This document shows positions 30,801 through 42,748 of a stretch of 64,000 nucleotides of DNA, piece after piece; the stretch's first letter is position 1, and each line of letters begins with the position of its first letter. The notes under the pieces were generated by a model that was not told where the DNA came from, did not search any database, and saw nothing but the letters and a program-made list of their open reading frames with translations. Source of the stretch: Andrena cerasifolii (Eukaryota; Arthropoda; Insecta; Hymenoptera; Andrenidae); assembly GCF_050908995.1 (NCBI RefSeq), contig NC_135124.1, forward strand, positions 3,286,001 to 3,350,000, given 5' to 3'. Made by a program: the position numbers and the translations under genes.

Positions 30801-33028
30801 AAATGAAACGACGAAGTATTAATAAATGAAACGATATGGTATAAGTTTGTAAATAGTATTTTAGCAAGGTGTACGCTCAATTGTGTGTCACTAAAATACG
30901 AGTACTTTTACCATTTTTGTTAAATATAAACAAATAGTCCATTTTATTTAGAATTTTTTTTACGAATTTTTTGGTAAAATATACGATTAAAATGTACCTA
31001 TATTGTGTTCTCATTTTTCGATAGGTGTGTTTGTATTCATTTTCTCGCCAATTTTCAGTACCAATCTAGGTGTACGCTCAATTCTGTGAGTAACTAAGCC
31101 CCCTAAATAAAAAAACCGGCCGCTATAAAAAAACTGTATATCTTATTTTTCGGCCCTCTAAAAGATATCCAAAAACCAAAGCAATCGGAGGCGGTCATCT
31201 GGGAACCTCTCCTTGTAAGTTTATTTAGAATCTTGCATATTAATATAATTTTACAAATGGTTTATATTTAGTGACATTTCAAATGAAAAAATAATCGTGG
31301 TGTTATCACATTTTTTTTTATGTAACACAATACAAACAAAGAGCATATAATTCCATTTAAGAGAATGAAGTTGCCCCAAAAATAATATTATAAAAAAAGA
31401 AATATTACTTTGATCCTGTTAGATTTTACTTTATGTAAAAACATTACATTTTTGTTTTTTTATGTAAAACAATACAAACAAACAGCATATAATTCCATTA
31501 AAGAGAATGAAGTTGCCCTAAAAATAATATTATAAAAAAAGAAATATTACTTTGATCCTGTTAGATTTTAAATGAAGAATAGAAACATTATTGCCTCCAT
31601 CGTTATTTTATAAAATTAGTATTTCAAGAGTTATATCAAACCAAACATATTTGAAAATATCCTGTGTACCTACATCATGCATATCGGTCAGTATTTGTAA
31701 CTTCTAAGACTTGCACGCTTTCGAAACCCGTTTACCATTATGTGTCAGTAATAGAAGCCACGTCCGCTTGTTTTTCATAATTGCTCTCACGCTTAAAGTG
31801 CAAACACAATCGTTCGATTTAGTGCACGAATAAGATCTGAATATATTACCTATAAAACGATGTGGAGTAGATCAGTGTTTGAAAACATGTGCATACATTC
31901 TGCTGGAAACTGTAACGTCTATGCGGAATACGATAAAGCTTTTTTCTGTTGTGCAGTAGGTACGTTAAGTGAAAAGAGCAGTTCAACAAAAAGTGTTCTG
32001 AAGCATGATTAACCTGTTAACGTTATTTCTCGATCAGCAATTTACGAATTAAGATTTTAAATTTTTAGGACAAATTAACTCGCCCCACCTAACACAACGA
32101 AATCTCCAAATGACGATTTAACTCGTGATCTCCAATCAGGAGGTTAAATGATTATAAAATAGGTGTAAATGGGACGAAATAAGAGAACACGCAGGATAAA
32201 GAGACAGAAGGAACAACACAAAAAGAATAGGAAAGAAAGTAGAGCAAATAGAAGCACGTGATAACCGGGACCACCAGCTCACCACAAACTGAATTGAAAC
32301 TGAACTAAACTGGGTAGAAAGATGAAAGGTAAGGAGAGTAAAATGTAACACGAGATAAAGAGATAAAGGGGAACTGCAACTCATCAAGTCAGGCTAGAGT
32401 TACCTGTAACAAAAGTATGGATACTACATGTACGTACGAAAAAGCACTGCAGATGTAAAACACAAATTGAAGAAACAAGAGATAGAAGATAGAAGAGAAG
32501 GAAGAAGATACAATAGGAAGAGATATTAAAGAAATAAGTATATGTTAAATGAAACTGGAGTGAATTAAGAGTAATCCGCTACACTTCAAAGTTTGCGGGT
32601 TGAAGCTGCAGCTTGGTGTTTGCAATTCTTCCGTAGTATTTCTGTGCGCGTCTCCTAAGGAGCGGCAGGCAGTTATCGTAGTTTCTTCGAAGTAGTTTTC
32701 GACCGTCCCGAATAGGAAAGAAAAACATTTGCCATACATAAACTTCCAGTGCATCGATCAATATTGAATTTTAACAAGCCGTTACGTTCGCCAAGGCTGC
32801 ACTTTCCAGCCGATATGCCCTTTTCCGAGTTCCTTGAACGCTCGTTACTTCCAACGATATGGTTAAGTGCTGCAGCGTGTACCCGCGAACACACGAGTGT
32901 AGGTATTCTTTTTCCGCTACGCAGGCGTGGCTTCTTCAAAAGTATTATAGCAAAGTCGACGGAAGGAAAGACCTCTTCTAAGCGGGGAATTTTGTAGAGT
33001 GATGGAAGAACGTTGCTTTGCTTCTGAG
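30801..33028. other. AT-rich sequence with a tandem duplication, no recognised gene
   Basis: About 31315-31430 and 31457-31572 are tandem copies with a period of 142 bp (landmark AATACAAACAAA at 31329 and 31471). 32130-32560 is purine-rich. 32600-33000 has balanced composition with frames on both strands but no recognisable domain. Confidence 0.45.
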
Positions 33029-33758
33029 TTAAGGAGCCATTCTGGTTAGACGGTTTGGAAAAATCGATTTTTTTTAATATTTTTCGAAAGTACATATCCT
33101 CAAGAATGTACTGTTAAATTTTCATTGAAAAATTCCAATTATTTTAGTTTCTACGTAGGCAATTTGTGGGGAATAGAGCCTGGGCCTCTGTAGATGAAAA
33201 CTTTGAACGCGTTTTTCTCGAAACGTCAATTTTTCACATGGTGCAGGTAAAATCTCAAAATCTATCGAACCGATTGCTTTATAAATTTAACTGCTTATGC
33301 TACACACCTATGCCTCTGGCTGGTACTACAACCAAGTATTTATGTTGAGGCTAACCTAGTTTTAAAATCGAAAATAGCACAGAAAGCACAGCCGAAATAC
33401 ATTGAATCTTGTATTTTGCCCGCCATTTTGTTAATTTTAAGGATAAATCATTTATTCTAGTTCGGGCCATAGCGGCAGTCATACTGATCAAGAATCTGTT
33501 TGTATTTTTAAATTCAGATAAGTCCAATTGCTGAAATCACCTGCACGAGCGAGGCATGAATTTTTAAACATGTCATCAAAATCGCTTGCAAACCATTTTA
33601 AAATCAATAATTTTATTACTTTTATATTTTTTATTTATTGTAGAAATGTAGTTTAATCAATAGAAAAAAGTTTTATTCCATTACCATAATTCCTGTCTTC
33701 GTAATAAATTCCTGAAAATCGCTGAATTTATCGACGCGCTAACCAGAATGACCACTTA
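33029..33758. mobile_element. TTAA foldback element (AAGGAGCCATTCTGGTTAG ends)
   Basis: TTAA at 33029-33032 and a mutated TTAC at 33755-33758. Left end GGAGCCATTCTGGTTAG, right end CTAACCAGAATGACCA. It carries CTTTGAACGCGTTTTTCTCG at 33201-33220, the inverse of the module in family C. Non-coding. Confidence 0.7.
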
Positions 33759-33777
33759 CGAGAGTTTCCTTGAGTTG

Positions 33778-34875
33778 TTTGTAACTAGAGCTGGGACTAT
33801 TTGTCGAATTTTTCGGTATTCGAATAATTCAGTTGCTCAATTATTCGGCGAATATAATTCAAATATCCAAGTATTCGAACACTATTCGAATATTTAAGTA
33901 TTCGGATAGTATGGTGTGAATTATAAATCAAGTTCTTTAGGTTTATTTGTCAGGGTAAAATCTTGTAAGCTAATTTTGACCAACTTCACACCATCAGTAT
34001 TTGAATAGTATTCAAATAATAACATTAGAATACTCAAATATTCGAAGTTTATTCGTAGCATTCGAATACTCAAATATTCGAAGTTTATTCGTAGCGTTCG
34101 AATACTCAAATATTCTAAGTTTATTCGTAGCATTCGAATACTTGTAAAATATTCGGATATTAAATTATTCGAATAGTCCCAACCCTATTTGTAACTAGGG
34201 CTGGGACTATTTGTCGATTTTTTCGGTATTCGAATATTCGAATACTTCAGTTGCTAAATTATTTGGCGAATATAATTCGAATATCTAAGTATTCGAATAC
34301 TATTCGAATATCCAAGTATTCGAATACTATTCGAATATTTAAGTATTCGAATACTGTTGTGTTCGAATATTTCAGTATTCGAATACTGTTGTGTTCGAAT
34401 AGTATGGTGTGAATTATATATCAAGTTCTTTAGGTTCATTTGTCAGGGTAAAATCTTGTAAGCTAATTTTGACCCACTTCTTACCATACTATTCGAATAC
34501 ATCAGTAATCGTAACTATTTGTAACTAGGACTGGGACTATGTGTCGAATTTTTCGGTATTCGAATATTCGAATACTTCAGTTGCTCAATTATTTGGCGAA
34601 TATAATTCGAATATCCAAGTATTCGAATACTATTCGAATATTTAAATATTCGAATACTGATGTATTCGAATAGTATGGTGTGAATTATGAATCAAGTTCT
34701 TTAGCTTCATTTGTCAGGGTGAAATCTTGTAAGCTAATTTTGACCCACTTCACACCATACATCAGTATTGGAATAGTATTCGAATAATAACATTCGAATA
34801 CTCAAATATTCGTAGTTTATTCGTAGCATTGGAATACTTGTAAAATATTCGAATAGCCCCAGCCCTATTTGTAAC
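33778..34875. repeat. Three tandem hAT MITEs separated by TTTGTAAC
   Basis: Units at 33786-34187, 34196-34517 and 34526-34867. Each begins TAG(A/G)(G/A)CTGGGACTAT and ends with the inverse (…CCCTA, degraded in unit 2). The 8-bp TTTGTAAC occurs before, between and after them (33778-33785, 34188-34195, 34518-34525, 34868-34875). TAGGGCTGGG ends and an 8-bp duplication are typical of hAT. Interiors are rich in TATTCGAATAC palindromes and share a GTATGGTGTGAATTAT block paired with its inverse. Confidence 0.85.
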
Positions 34876-36311
34876 ACGATTTTCGAATGTCCTTAATAAC
34901 AGTCTTGATGAGAGGAGATTTGAAAGTAGAGGAATTTTTGAATGTTTAATAACGCTTCGAACGATGAACGTGCTTGTTAACACGAAGTCCTTATCGAGTT
35001 CGTGGAAGCACGTTACGGAAATCCATATTGTCTTGCAGTGTGACACCAGCGAAGAAAGATTCCTTCAACCCAATGTTTGTTCCATGTTGAAGAATATAAA
35101 AATTTCTTTGAAATACATATGACGTAGAACATTCGGTGATCAACTTCAATTGTTATGAAATATGTAATAAAAGGAAGCGTACACCCAGCGCTAAACATAG
35201 CCGTAAAACGCAAGTGTGCACTTTATAAAATATTCAGGTAGTAATTCGGTACAAAACATCGTACTCGTCACGTTTCTGTGAGCGAAAAGTTTACATATAT
35301 TCCTGTCACGTGTCACGGCTTCACTTTTATCTGCAATCATATAAAAGATAATCTTACGAATGTCAGTTTTCAGATAGCGATTTCTCAACTTTGAAGATTA
35401 CAATTCGTTTCTCAGTTCCTATAAGAAGGGAAAACTTTTTATGCCAGAGTTTCATCGAGGACAAACTGGAAATTATTCACAAATGTTTTTTCTCAATCTC
35501 AAATAACTGTTTACCTATATGCATTTGATTCTAGGGAATGGTTCGTTGTAATATTACAGTTAGTATCCTTCAATTGCATTGTTTTGTCAAGCTTGTCCCG
35601 CGCTTTAAACACCTGCCAACTCTACTAAAAATTTAAACTTCTATATTGCCCATTAAATCTTCATAAAAGTTTCACCAGTGGATAAGCGACGTTTTTCCGA
35701 TGAAACTGAATCCAAATACGACCACGACGGCGACGAAATATAAAGCGAACTCCAAACTTGGTTTAGTTTCAAATTAAACATTCGTGGACTCTTGAATAAT
35801 ATTTTGGAGGCGTTCCATTAATTATCGACGCGAAAACATGCCAAAACCGTACGTCGAACGCAAAGTGTTAATTTTGTGGTGATAGTTGGAACACTGTATT
35901 CATTCAAATCGATTAACATTTTGAGTGGCGTCGGTATCTTTTCGCGCCATGTAATTTCGAACCAGTGCATGTTTTTTTTCAGGAAAGTATAGAAGGAATT
36001 GGTCGAGAGTCCATAAATATCTGCTTTGAAAGCAATGTGGTAATTTACGGTTTCATCACTGATTTTAATGGAATTTAGATATGCTGTAAAACTCCACATT
36101 TTGAGCAACATTTTTCTATACATGTTACCGCCGCTCTTCCTTAGATTCCAAGATATTCACAAAAATATTTTTAAAATTTCTTGCTTTGGTTTTATAATTT
36201 GAGTTATATTTCGGTTAGGTTTGTTATAACTGCACTTCATATTAAAAATTATTCTCAATCATTATTAATAGAAATTGGAAAAATTTCAGTCGTTATATAT
36301 AATGTTCTTAT
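34876..36311. other. No recognised gene
   Basis: Mixed sequence without a repeat shared elsewhere. The frame at 35818-36123 (minus, 101 codons) has no motif I recognise; it is the longest here and is not convincing. Confidence 0.4.
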
Positions 36312-36375
36312 TAGAGCTGTTACTACCCAACCGGGTACCTGAGTACGCGCCGGGTACTCGGGCACCCGTGAAATA

Positions 36376-37070
36376 GGGTAAAGGACCCAATTACTGACAC
36401 CTAACCAATTACTGTCACCTTAAGCTATTTTACTTAAAATAACGAATAAATAAACTTTGTAAAGTCATACACAAAAAAAATTATGTAATTCAACCTATAA
36501 TCTATACTATAGATGTAGGACTTTCCCCTAGGGTAAAGGGCCCAATTACTGACACCTAACCAATTACTGTCACCTTAAGCTATTTTACTTAAAATAACGA
36601 ATAAATAAACGTTGCAAAGTCATACACAAAAAGAATTATGTAATTCAACCTATAATCTATACTATAGATGTAGGACTTTCCCCTAGGGTAAAGGACCCAA
36701 TTACTGACACCTAACCAATTACTGTCACCTTAAGCTATTTTACTTAAAATAAGGAGTAAATAAACGTTGCAAAGTCATACACAAAAAGAATTATGTAATT
36801 CAACCTATAATCTATACTATAGATGTAGGACTTTCCCCTAGGGTAAATAACCCAATTACTGACACCTAACCAATTACTGTCACCTTAAGCTATTTTACTT
36901 AAAATAAAAAATAAATAAACGTTGCAAAGTCATACACAAAAAGAATTATGTAATTCAACCTATAATCTATGCTATAGATTACATACTGTAGTTTATTTAT
37001 TCGTTATTTTAAGTAAAATAGTTTAAGGTGACAGTAACTGGTTAGGTGTCAGTAATTGGGTCCTTTACCC
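36376..37070. mobile_element. TA-flanked MITE with four 155-bp internal tandem repeats
   Basis: Ends GGGTAAAGGACCCAATTACT and its inverse (ending CCTTTACCC), bounded by TA at 36374-36375 and 37071-37072. The left terminal repeat with the DNA behind it is repeated four times at exactly 155-bp spacing (CCCAATTACTG at 36386, 36541, 36696 and 36851). The right end has a single inverted terminal repeat of about 85 bp. Confidence 0.85.
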
Positions 37071-37245
37071 TACCCGGGTATGCATGACGTACCCGAGTAA
37101 ATGAGTCAGTTGAGAATTGCGATTTGACAGCCGATCCTCTTTCGACTATCGATCATTTTCGGCTAACATCACTAATGAACGGAATAAACTTCAAACAATT
37201 AAATGTGATATTGTCTGCGCGTTATGATTATGAAATTATGACTAT

Positions 37246-37384
37246 GGCCGGTATTCATAGTCGCTACTCATTCTTAAGCAAATGCTTAAGCATGCGGAAT
37301 CCTCTACTAACCTAGTAGCTAGTAAATGACGCCGAATGCTTAAGCATTTGCTTAAGAATAAGCAGCGACTATGAATACCGGCCT
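37246..37384. repeat. Small palindromic MITE (GGCCGGTATTCATAGTC ends)
   Basis: About 139 bp; left GGCCGGTATTCATAGTCGCT, right its inverse. Bounded by TAT-like direct repeats. Ends of this kind suggest PIF/Harbinger, which I cannot confirm. Confidence 0.7.
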
Positions 37385-37919
37385 ATGATACCTAGAATGT
37401 CTTTTGATCAGAATGTGAAAATTGTGAACTGTCGACGTTCTTTGCACTTACAATAGGGTGGTTCGCCCTATTACAGTGCCTGCCCCTATTAGCTTAAGAA
37501 TAGAGGAGTCAACCAACTCCGTCAGTCGATGCAAAGCAAACCTCGGAAAATCCAAGGAAAATGCACTCGTTTTGGGTTTTCGTTCGCATCGTTAATCGGA
37601 GTTTGTTGGGGCTAGATCTGTTTAGCAGCTACCCGTGAAGGGGGCCGCCAACTTTTGTGAGATTTAAGATGAAAAAAATTATTTAAAAAATAAGTAAAAC
37701 AACACGTTTATTTGTTTGAAACGAGGATTCCTATTTTTTAAAACGCTTGGGAACTTGGATATATGGGGAGAAACGGGAGAAAATTGAACAGGAGCTTGCT
37801 ACAGCGTCCTCGATGCCCGTGAGCTAAAAAATTTCACATTTTCCACGACTGATATACATAGTTATACAGGGACGACATGACGACATACCGCCGAAAATGT
37901 CACAGCCGTTATAATAGGA

Positions 37920-38092
37920 AATAGGAATGTAGGAAAGTGGAACATTACAAATAAATTAATTGCTGTGGTACATGACAATGCAAATAACATGAATGCATCA
38001 GCAAATTTATTAGAGAATTTAAAATACAGTATTTCGTGTAGTGCGCATAATTTACAGTTATTCGTAAAAGGCGCCCTTCATAATCGTAACGC
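37920..38092 (+). pseudogene. hAT transposase fragment
   Basis: In one open frame: RKWNITNKLIAVVHDNANNM then NASANLLENLKYSISCSAHN and LQLFVKGALH. This is the hAT catalytic-core block 'W.i..K..avVtDNA.Nm..A' with the second catalytic Asp (HDNANN), followed by 'C.aH.LnL' with the conserved Cys and His. About 57 residues survive of a protein usually over 500. It lies within the hAT-ended element. Confidence 0.75.
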
Positions 38093-38430
38093 GCAGACAA
38101 TATCACATTTAATTGCTTGAAGTTCATTACTGATGTTAGCCGAAAATGATCGAAAGTCGAAAGACGAGCGGCTGTCAAATCGGAACTCTCAACTATCTCA
38201 TTTACTCGGGTGTCTCACGGGTACCCGGGTAGTCGGGTAATTTTTGTATACCCGAGTAGTAGGGTAATTTCTGTCTACCCGGGTAGTCGGGTGATTTTCG
38301 TCTATCCGGGTACCTCACGGGTACCCGGGTAATTTTCTCTACCCGTGGGTCTCATCGGGTACCCGGGTAATTTTGTCTACCCGTGGGTCCCATCGGGTAC
38401 CCGGGTACCCGGGCCAAAAGAATAGCTCTA

Positions 38431-38514
38431 TACTCCCTGTCATTTAAGAAGGAACCTGCCGACCGACGAGTTTAGGAACGGTTCTGCGCAGGTTGACGCT
38501 CATTGGTGGTAATT
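38431..38514. repeat. MITE family D, left half (copy 3)
   Basis: Matches the left half of 22816 and 23635 (TACTCCCTGTCATTTAAGAA to GACGCTCATTGGTG), ending abruptly. Confidence 0.85.
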
Positions 38515-39011
38515 TGACTAAAATAGTTGGTTAGGAACTACCTTAAGTGATAAAGCAGCAAATGTTTTAAACAGGAATGCGTGATTGTTCGAAACAAGAA
38601 TTTGTATACTCTAATTTTCAAATAACATTGTATTTTAACGTTTTCGTATTGTGATTTTTAACGTAAGATGTTGTACACATGACACGAAAATAATTAAAAA
38701 AAATTTTGCCGATCAAATTTCATTTCCTTCCCACAATTCATACAATTCATAGTACGTACAGCGGATCACGAAACGTACAATTAAAAAATCAATTAATTTA
38801 TCGTAATTATTACAAATGTTAAAAAAGTTATATAACTTCATTTTACTTTATAATATGGAACCGCGTTATTACACGATATACTTTATATCACAATAACAGG
38901 AAATGCAGAACAGACTTCTGAAATATGTATCTCGTCTGTGGCTCTTTATAAACGGCATAGTGTCGCGGAGTTCTACATGTGATTATGACTCAAGTATGTC
39001 ACGAGATATTA
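38515..39011. other. No recognised gene
   Basis: AT-rich; nothing identifiable. Confidence 0.4.
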
Positions 39012-39201
39012 GTATAGGTGTGGGGCAAGAGTGGGGTGGGGGGTGGGGGGGGGGGGCACTCATACATATTTGTATGTAGTGTGGACTGCAAATATACAAT
39101 TTTCAAGAATTAATTTTTTCAAATTTTTTTTTTAACTGTGCACGCGTAGCTGCGGGCCACCCTGGCGCCCCCCCCCCACAAGTCTAGCTCCACACCTATA
39201 C
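39012..39201. repeat. MITE with poly-G and poly-C arms
   Basis: Ends AGTATAGGTGTGG and CCACACCTATACT. A G run at 39036-39056 in the left arm faces a C run at 39166-39177 in the right arm. Flanked by GATATT / GATATC, possibly a partial target duplication. Confidence 0.65.
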
Positions 39202-40010
39202 TGATATCTCGGAAACGATTAACACAAGTGTACCTGATCCCGAATAAACACAAAAATATTTTTATACGTACCACGGAAACTAAAGCCGAGTTTTACAACA
39301 TATCTAAATTTCATCAAAGTTGGCGATGAAACGCTAAAGTAAATAATTACCCTTTAATTTGCGAATTTAAACTTTAAGAAAGAGGATTTTTTTCTATAAT
39401 GAATATGAAGTGGTGGGATGAGAAAAACAGGGCCAGTCCTATCTGTTATAAAAAATGAGCTCCTCCTAATTTAATTTGGACTTTCATTGCAATCAAACTT
39501 TTGACATATTTTTTAAAGGCAATAAATTAATCAATAATGCAAAATCCACAAGGAAATGTACATCTAGAAAATTATTTAATGTAAATTAATTTTGTACCAC
39601 TTTTCTCTGAAGAGTACTGTATTTGTTCACAATTACTATATTTTTTATCATATTTGGCCGTAAAATACTGTATTTCCCGAAAAAAAAATTGGCAACCCTT
39701 TGCATACCCAGAAGCCGAATCTGGAATGAGTTATGTACTAATGAAAGATTTAATTTTTATATATTCTATTAGGTCTTCATAAGAGCATTTCCAAGGAAAT
39801 GTATAGTGACCTGGAAAGCGATATTTCGTGGCCAAAATTCGGAACTTCTTTGTATCGTTATTTTTCAACAAAAATTTATTTTTTTTATATAATTCTAGTT
39901 ATGGATATGTTGACAAAGAGAGACCCAGCCCCAATGACGTTGACCATGACATATTTAGGTTGTCAAGGTCAACATTCTCAACAACTTTTCCCTGTACATG
40001 TGACCGTCCC
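39202..40010. other. No recognised gene
   Basis: AT-rich DNA; the short frames here show no motif. Confidence 0.4.
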
Positions 40011-40993
40011 TTAAGGGGACTAGGCAGTCAGGAACTCGATTTTTTTGTTGTATTTTTCGATAGTACCACCCTTCCCGAGTAAAATGCCGTTTGGTTTATG
40101 TTAAAATTCGCAAAATTAAGGATTTTACAGCCCAAAAGGTCGAGCGCGTCATAAACCGTTTCTGCGCGCACGCAGGTAGACTAATTCCTCTTTCGAAACT
40201 TTAAACGCGTTTTTCTCGAAATCATATTTCCTCTTCGGTTTGCAGTGATTGCAAAAAAAAAACGGAGGTACAAGTCGATTTGTAAAAAAATCAGCATATG
40301 TGAAACATGTCTAGTTACGACCTGAACCTACGCGTAAGTCTGTGAAAACTTCTGCTTTGACATAAAAAAAATAAAATGGCTCTTTTCCCTGGCGAAAAAT
40401 GAAGTTTCTTTAAAATTTGCCGTTTTACAGCCGCCATTTTTATAATTTTGATTTTTCTTCTTTTTCAATAGGTTCAGGGCAGAATCGCTGATTTCGGGAA
40501 TTTTCGCGATTCTCGACCTTATTCTGGGATCTTTAAACGTTTGTAGCTCGGAGCAACGTTAACCAATTTTGATGAAATTTTAGGCACGTATACAACTTAC
40601 TGCAATCTACAAACGGTTTTTTTTTTAATTTTCATTACAAGCTCACAAAAAAAATTTTAAAAATCGACCTTTACTATTCTTTTCGCTATTCCAACCAAAT
40701 ACATTTTTTTTCAAAACGACGAAACGCGACAGTTATCAAACTAATGCTTCTAGCTTCTCAAAAAAACTCAAGTTGTTTGGACCAATTTTAAAAAAGTTAT
40801 GCGATTTTAAAAAGCGTCCGAATATTAATGCGAGTCACTGTATGTATATATTATTCAAATAATTTTTGTTTACTGTTTATAGTATTAACAAGCATCACCC
40901 AAAAGTACTAGTCACAATTTGTATTCATCTCCTTGTAATTAATTCGCAAAAAATACTTGATTTTCGAGCGATCTGACTGCCTAGTCCCCTTAA
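40011..40993. mobile_element. TTAA element (GGGGACTAGGCAGTCA ends), 983 bp
   Basis: TTAA at 40011-40014 and 40990-40993, ends GGGGACTAGGCAGTCA and TGACTGCCTAGTCCCC (one base variant). CTTTAAACGCGTTTTTCTCG at 40199-40218 is the inverse of the family C module. Ends resemble the element at 17612. Non-coding. Confidence 0.85.
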
Positions 40994-41019
40994 GGTGGGA
41001 TTGTCTATACGCTTCTAGA

Positions 41020-41220
41020 GTAGCGCTGTTACTTTTCGACCCATCGGGTACCCGGGTACCCGGACATTACCCGGGATAACTTCAAGCAATTGAATATAGT
41101 ATTGGCTGTGATTGTCTGTGGTATAGTCTGATGTTAGCTGAAAATGATCGAACAGCACCACTTTCAATGGCTTGAAGTTATTCCGGGTAGACAGGTACCC
41201 GACGGGTCAAAAAGTCGTAG
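41020..41220. repeat. hAT-like palindromic MITE
   Basis: Left CTAGAGTAGCGCTGTTACTT, right AAAAAGTCGTAGCTCTAG; both continue into CGGGTACC-type words as in the hAT element at 36312. Inner arms (AACTTCAAGCAATTGAA and CAATGGCTTGAAGTT) also pair. Target duplication uncertain. Confidence 0.6.
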
Positions 41221-41280
41221 CTCTAGTCTAGACGTCTATTCGTTCTAGCAGGTTTGTCTTCGTTGTCACGAAACCGATCA

Positions 41281-41465
41281 CGTTTCGCTTTTCGCTGCGA
41301 AAGCTAGCACGTTTGAGCGGTTTGCTATGAAAAATAGCATGTTCCGTTTGTAGCGACGCAAAGTAGCACATTAGTATGGTTGGTTACGAAAAATAGCATG
41401 TTTCGTCTTTCGCTACGAAAACTAACGCGTTTGAGTGATTTGCCACGAAAAGTAGCATGCACCTA
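41281..41465. repeat. Degenerate minisatellite, period about 60 bp
   Basis: Roughly three copies of a unit containing TTTCGCTNCGAAA, then TAGCACGTTTGAG, then ACGAAAAATAGCATG. Related inverted words continue at 41590-41670. Confidence 0.5.
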
Positions 41466-41673
41466 CCGTTCTTCAAGTCGACAAGAAACAAAATATTAAA
41501 GTACCGTATTTTAAATTATGTAGATTAAAATTTTCATATGTGTTTCCTATTGGAGATTGGATGGAGTTATTATTTCAATAATTTAAACTGACCACGCGCC
41601 GAAACGTGATAGTTTCTGCTGGAAATTCCCAAATGTGCTAGTTTTCGCGACGGAAGCCCAAACGTGCTAATAT

Positions 41674-42748
41674 CACTGTCCAACAAAATTAAACTTTTTT
41701 TCTGTTCGGAAACATTCAATAGCCGTTTCTTGTAGATTTTTGTGCGCTGAAATCGAATCCGCAAACCGTTTGTCGCCACCACCCTCAGTTTTTGAGAAAT
41801 TCAATTTTGAAGAAAACTGCACATTTTCAACTTTGAACATCTTTTGTGTCGAAACAGTAATAGTTATTCGGCTGCTTGTTGCGTTAAATTATTCTATAAA
41901 CAATCCGGAATTCAGCGATATAAGTTATTTGTGCATTATGAACATTTAAATATGTTTAAGCAACGATCAAAGGGAAAAGAACACCCGAAATGCACCCGCT
42001 TTTGCAGATATTTTTCAATTTATTTCCAAAACTAAGGGTCTAGGTGAAAATCTGACTACTCCACGCGATGCGGCAGACATTTTTCCTTCGGAAAGCATCA
42101 ACAGAAGTGGTAAGACACGTTTTGTTTTCAATACAGAAGCGAAATAGTTTGGCAAAACGTGCGGCGGCGACAGTGGTAGTCAACGGCGGCGCGCGATACA
42201 CTGCCGCTCAGCGTCACAAAATCGCTTAACGCGCGTGACAACCACTGTCGGCGGCGCACGTTTTGCCAAACTATTTCGCTTCTGTATTGAAAACAAAACG
42301 TTACTTAACACTTCTGTTGGTGGCTTCCGAAAGAAAATTTTCTGCTGCATCGCGTGGAGTAGTTAAATTTTCTCCCAGACCCTTAGTTTTTAAAATATAT
42401 AACACAATATCTGCAAAAATTGGTGCATTTCGGGTGACCTTTTCCCTTTGATCGTTGTTTAAACATATTTAAATGCTTATAATTCAATAATAACTTATAC
42501 CGTTGTGTTCATGAGGGTTCATAGAATAATTTCACGCAACGAGCAACCGAATAAGTATTACCGTTTCGACACAAAATATGTTGAAAGTTGAAAATTTGCA
42601 GTTTTTTTTTTCAAAATCGAATTTCTCAAAAACGGAGGGTGATGGCGATAAACGGTTTGCGGATTCGTTTTCAGCGCACAAAAGTCTATAAGAATCGGCT
42701 ATTGAATGTTACAGAACAGAAAAAAAAGTTTAATTTGGTTGGACAGTG
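41674..42748. mobile_element. Foldback family B, copy 3 (most complete)
   Basis: Ends CACTGTCCAAC and GTTGGACAGTG; with one extra base each side the flanks are TA. Arms of about 450 bp fold around a GC-rich centre near 42150-42260 (GTGCGGCGGCGACAGTGGTA and inverse). It serves as the undisturbed reference for copy 1. Non-coding. Confidence 0.88.

Larger units (their letters stand above)
36312..38430 (+). mobile_element. hAT element, non-autonomous, with transposase remnant
   Basis: Ends TAGAGCTGTTA (left) and AATAGCTCTA (right). Both termini carry GGGTACCCGGGTA-like repeats. Subterminal arms 37085-37225 and 38085-38215 are inverted copies (CGATTTGACAGCCG..., GATCATTTTCGGCTAACATC). Two other elements are nested in it (36376-37070 and 37246-37384). 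The right tip abuts a truncated MITE D. No clean 8-bp duplication could be read. Confidence 0.7.

Noticed and set aside
36376..36995. Four 155-bp repeats considered as a centromeric-type satellite
   Set aside because: The array starts with and is bounded by a transposon end and TA duplication; it is part of a MITE, and only four copies are present.
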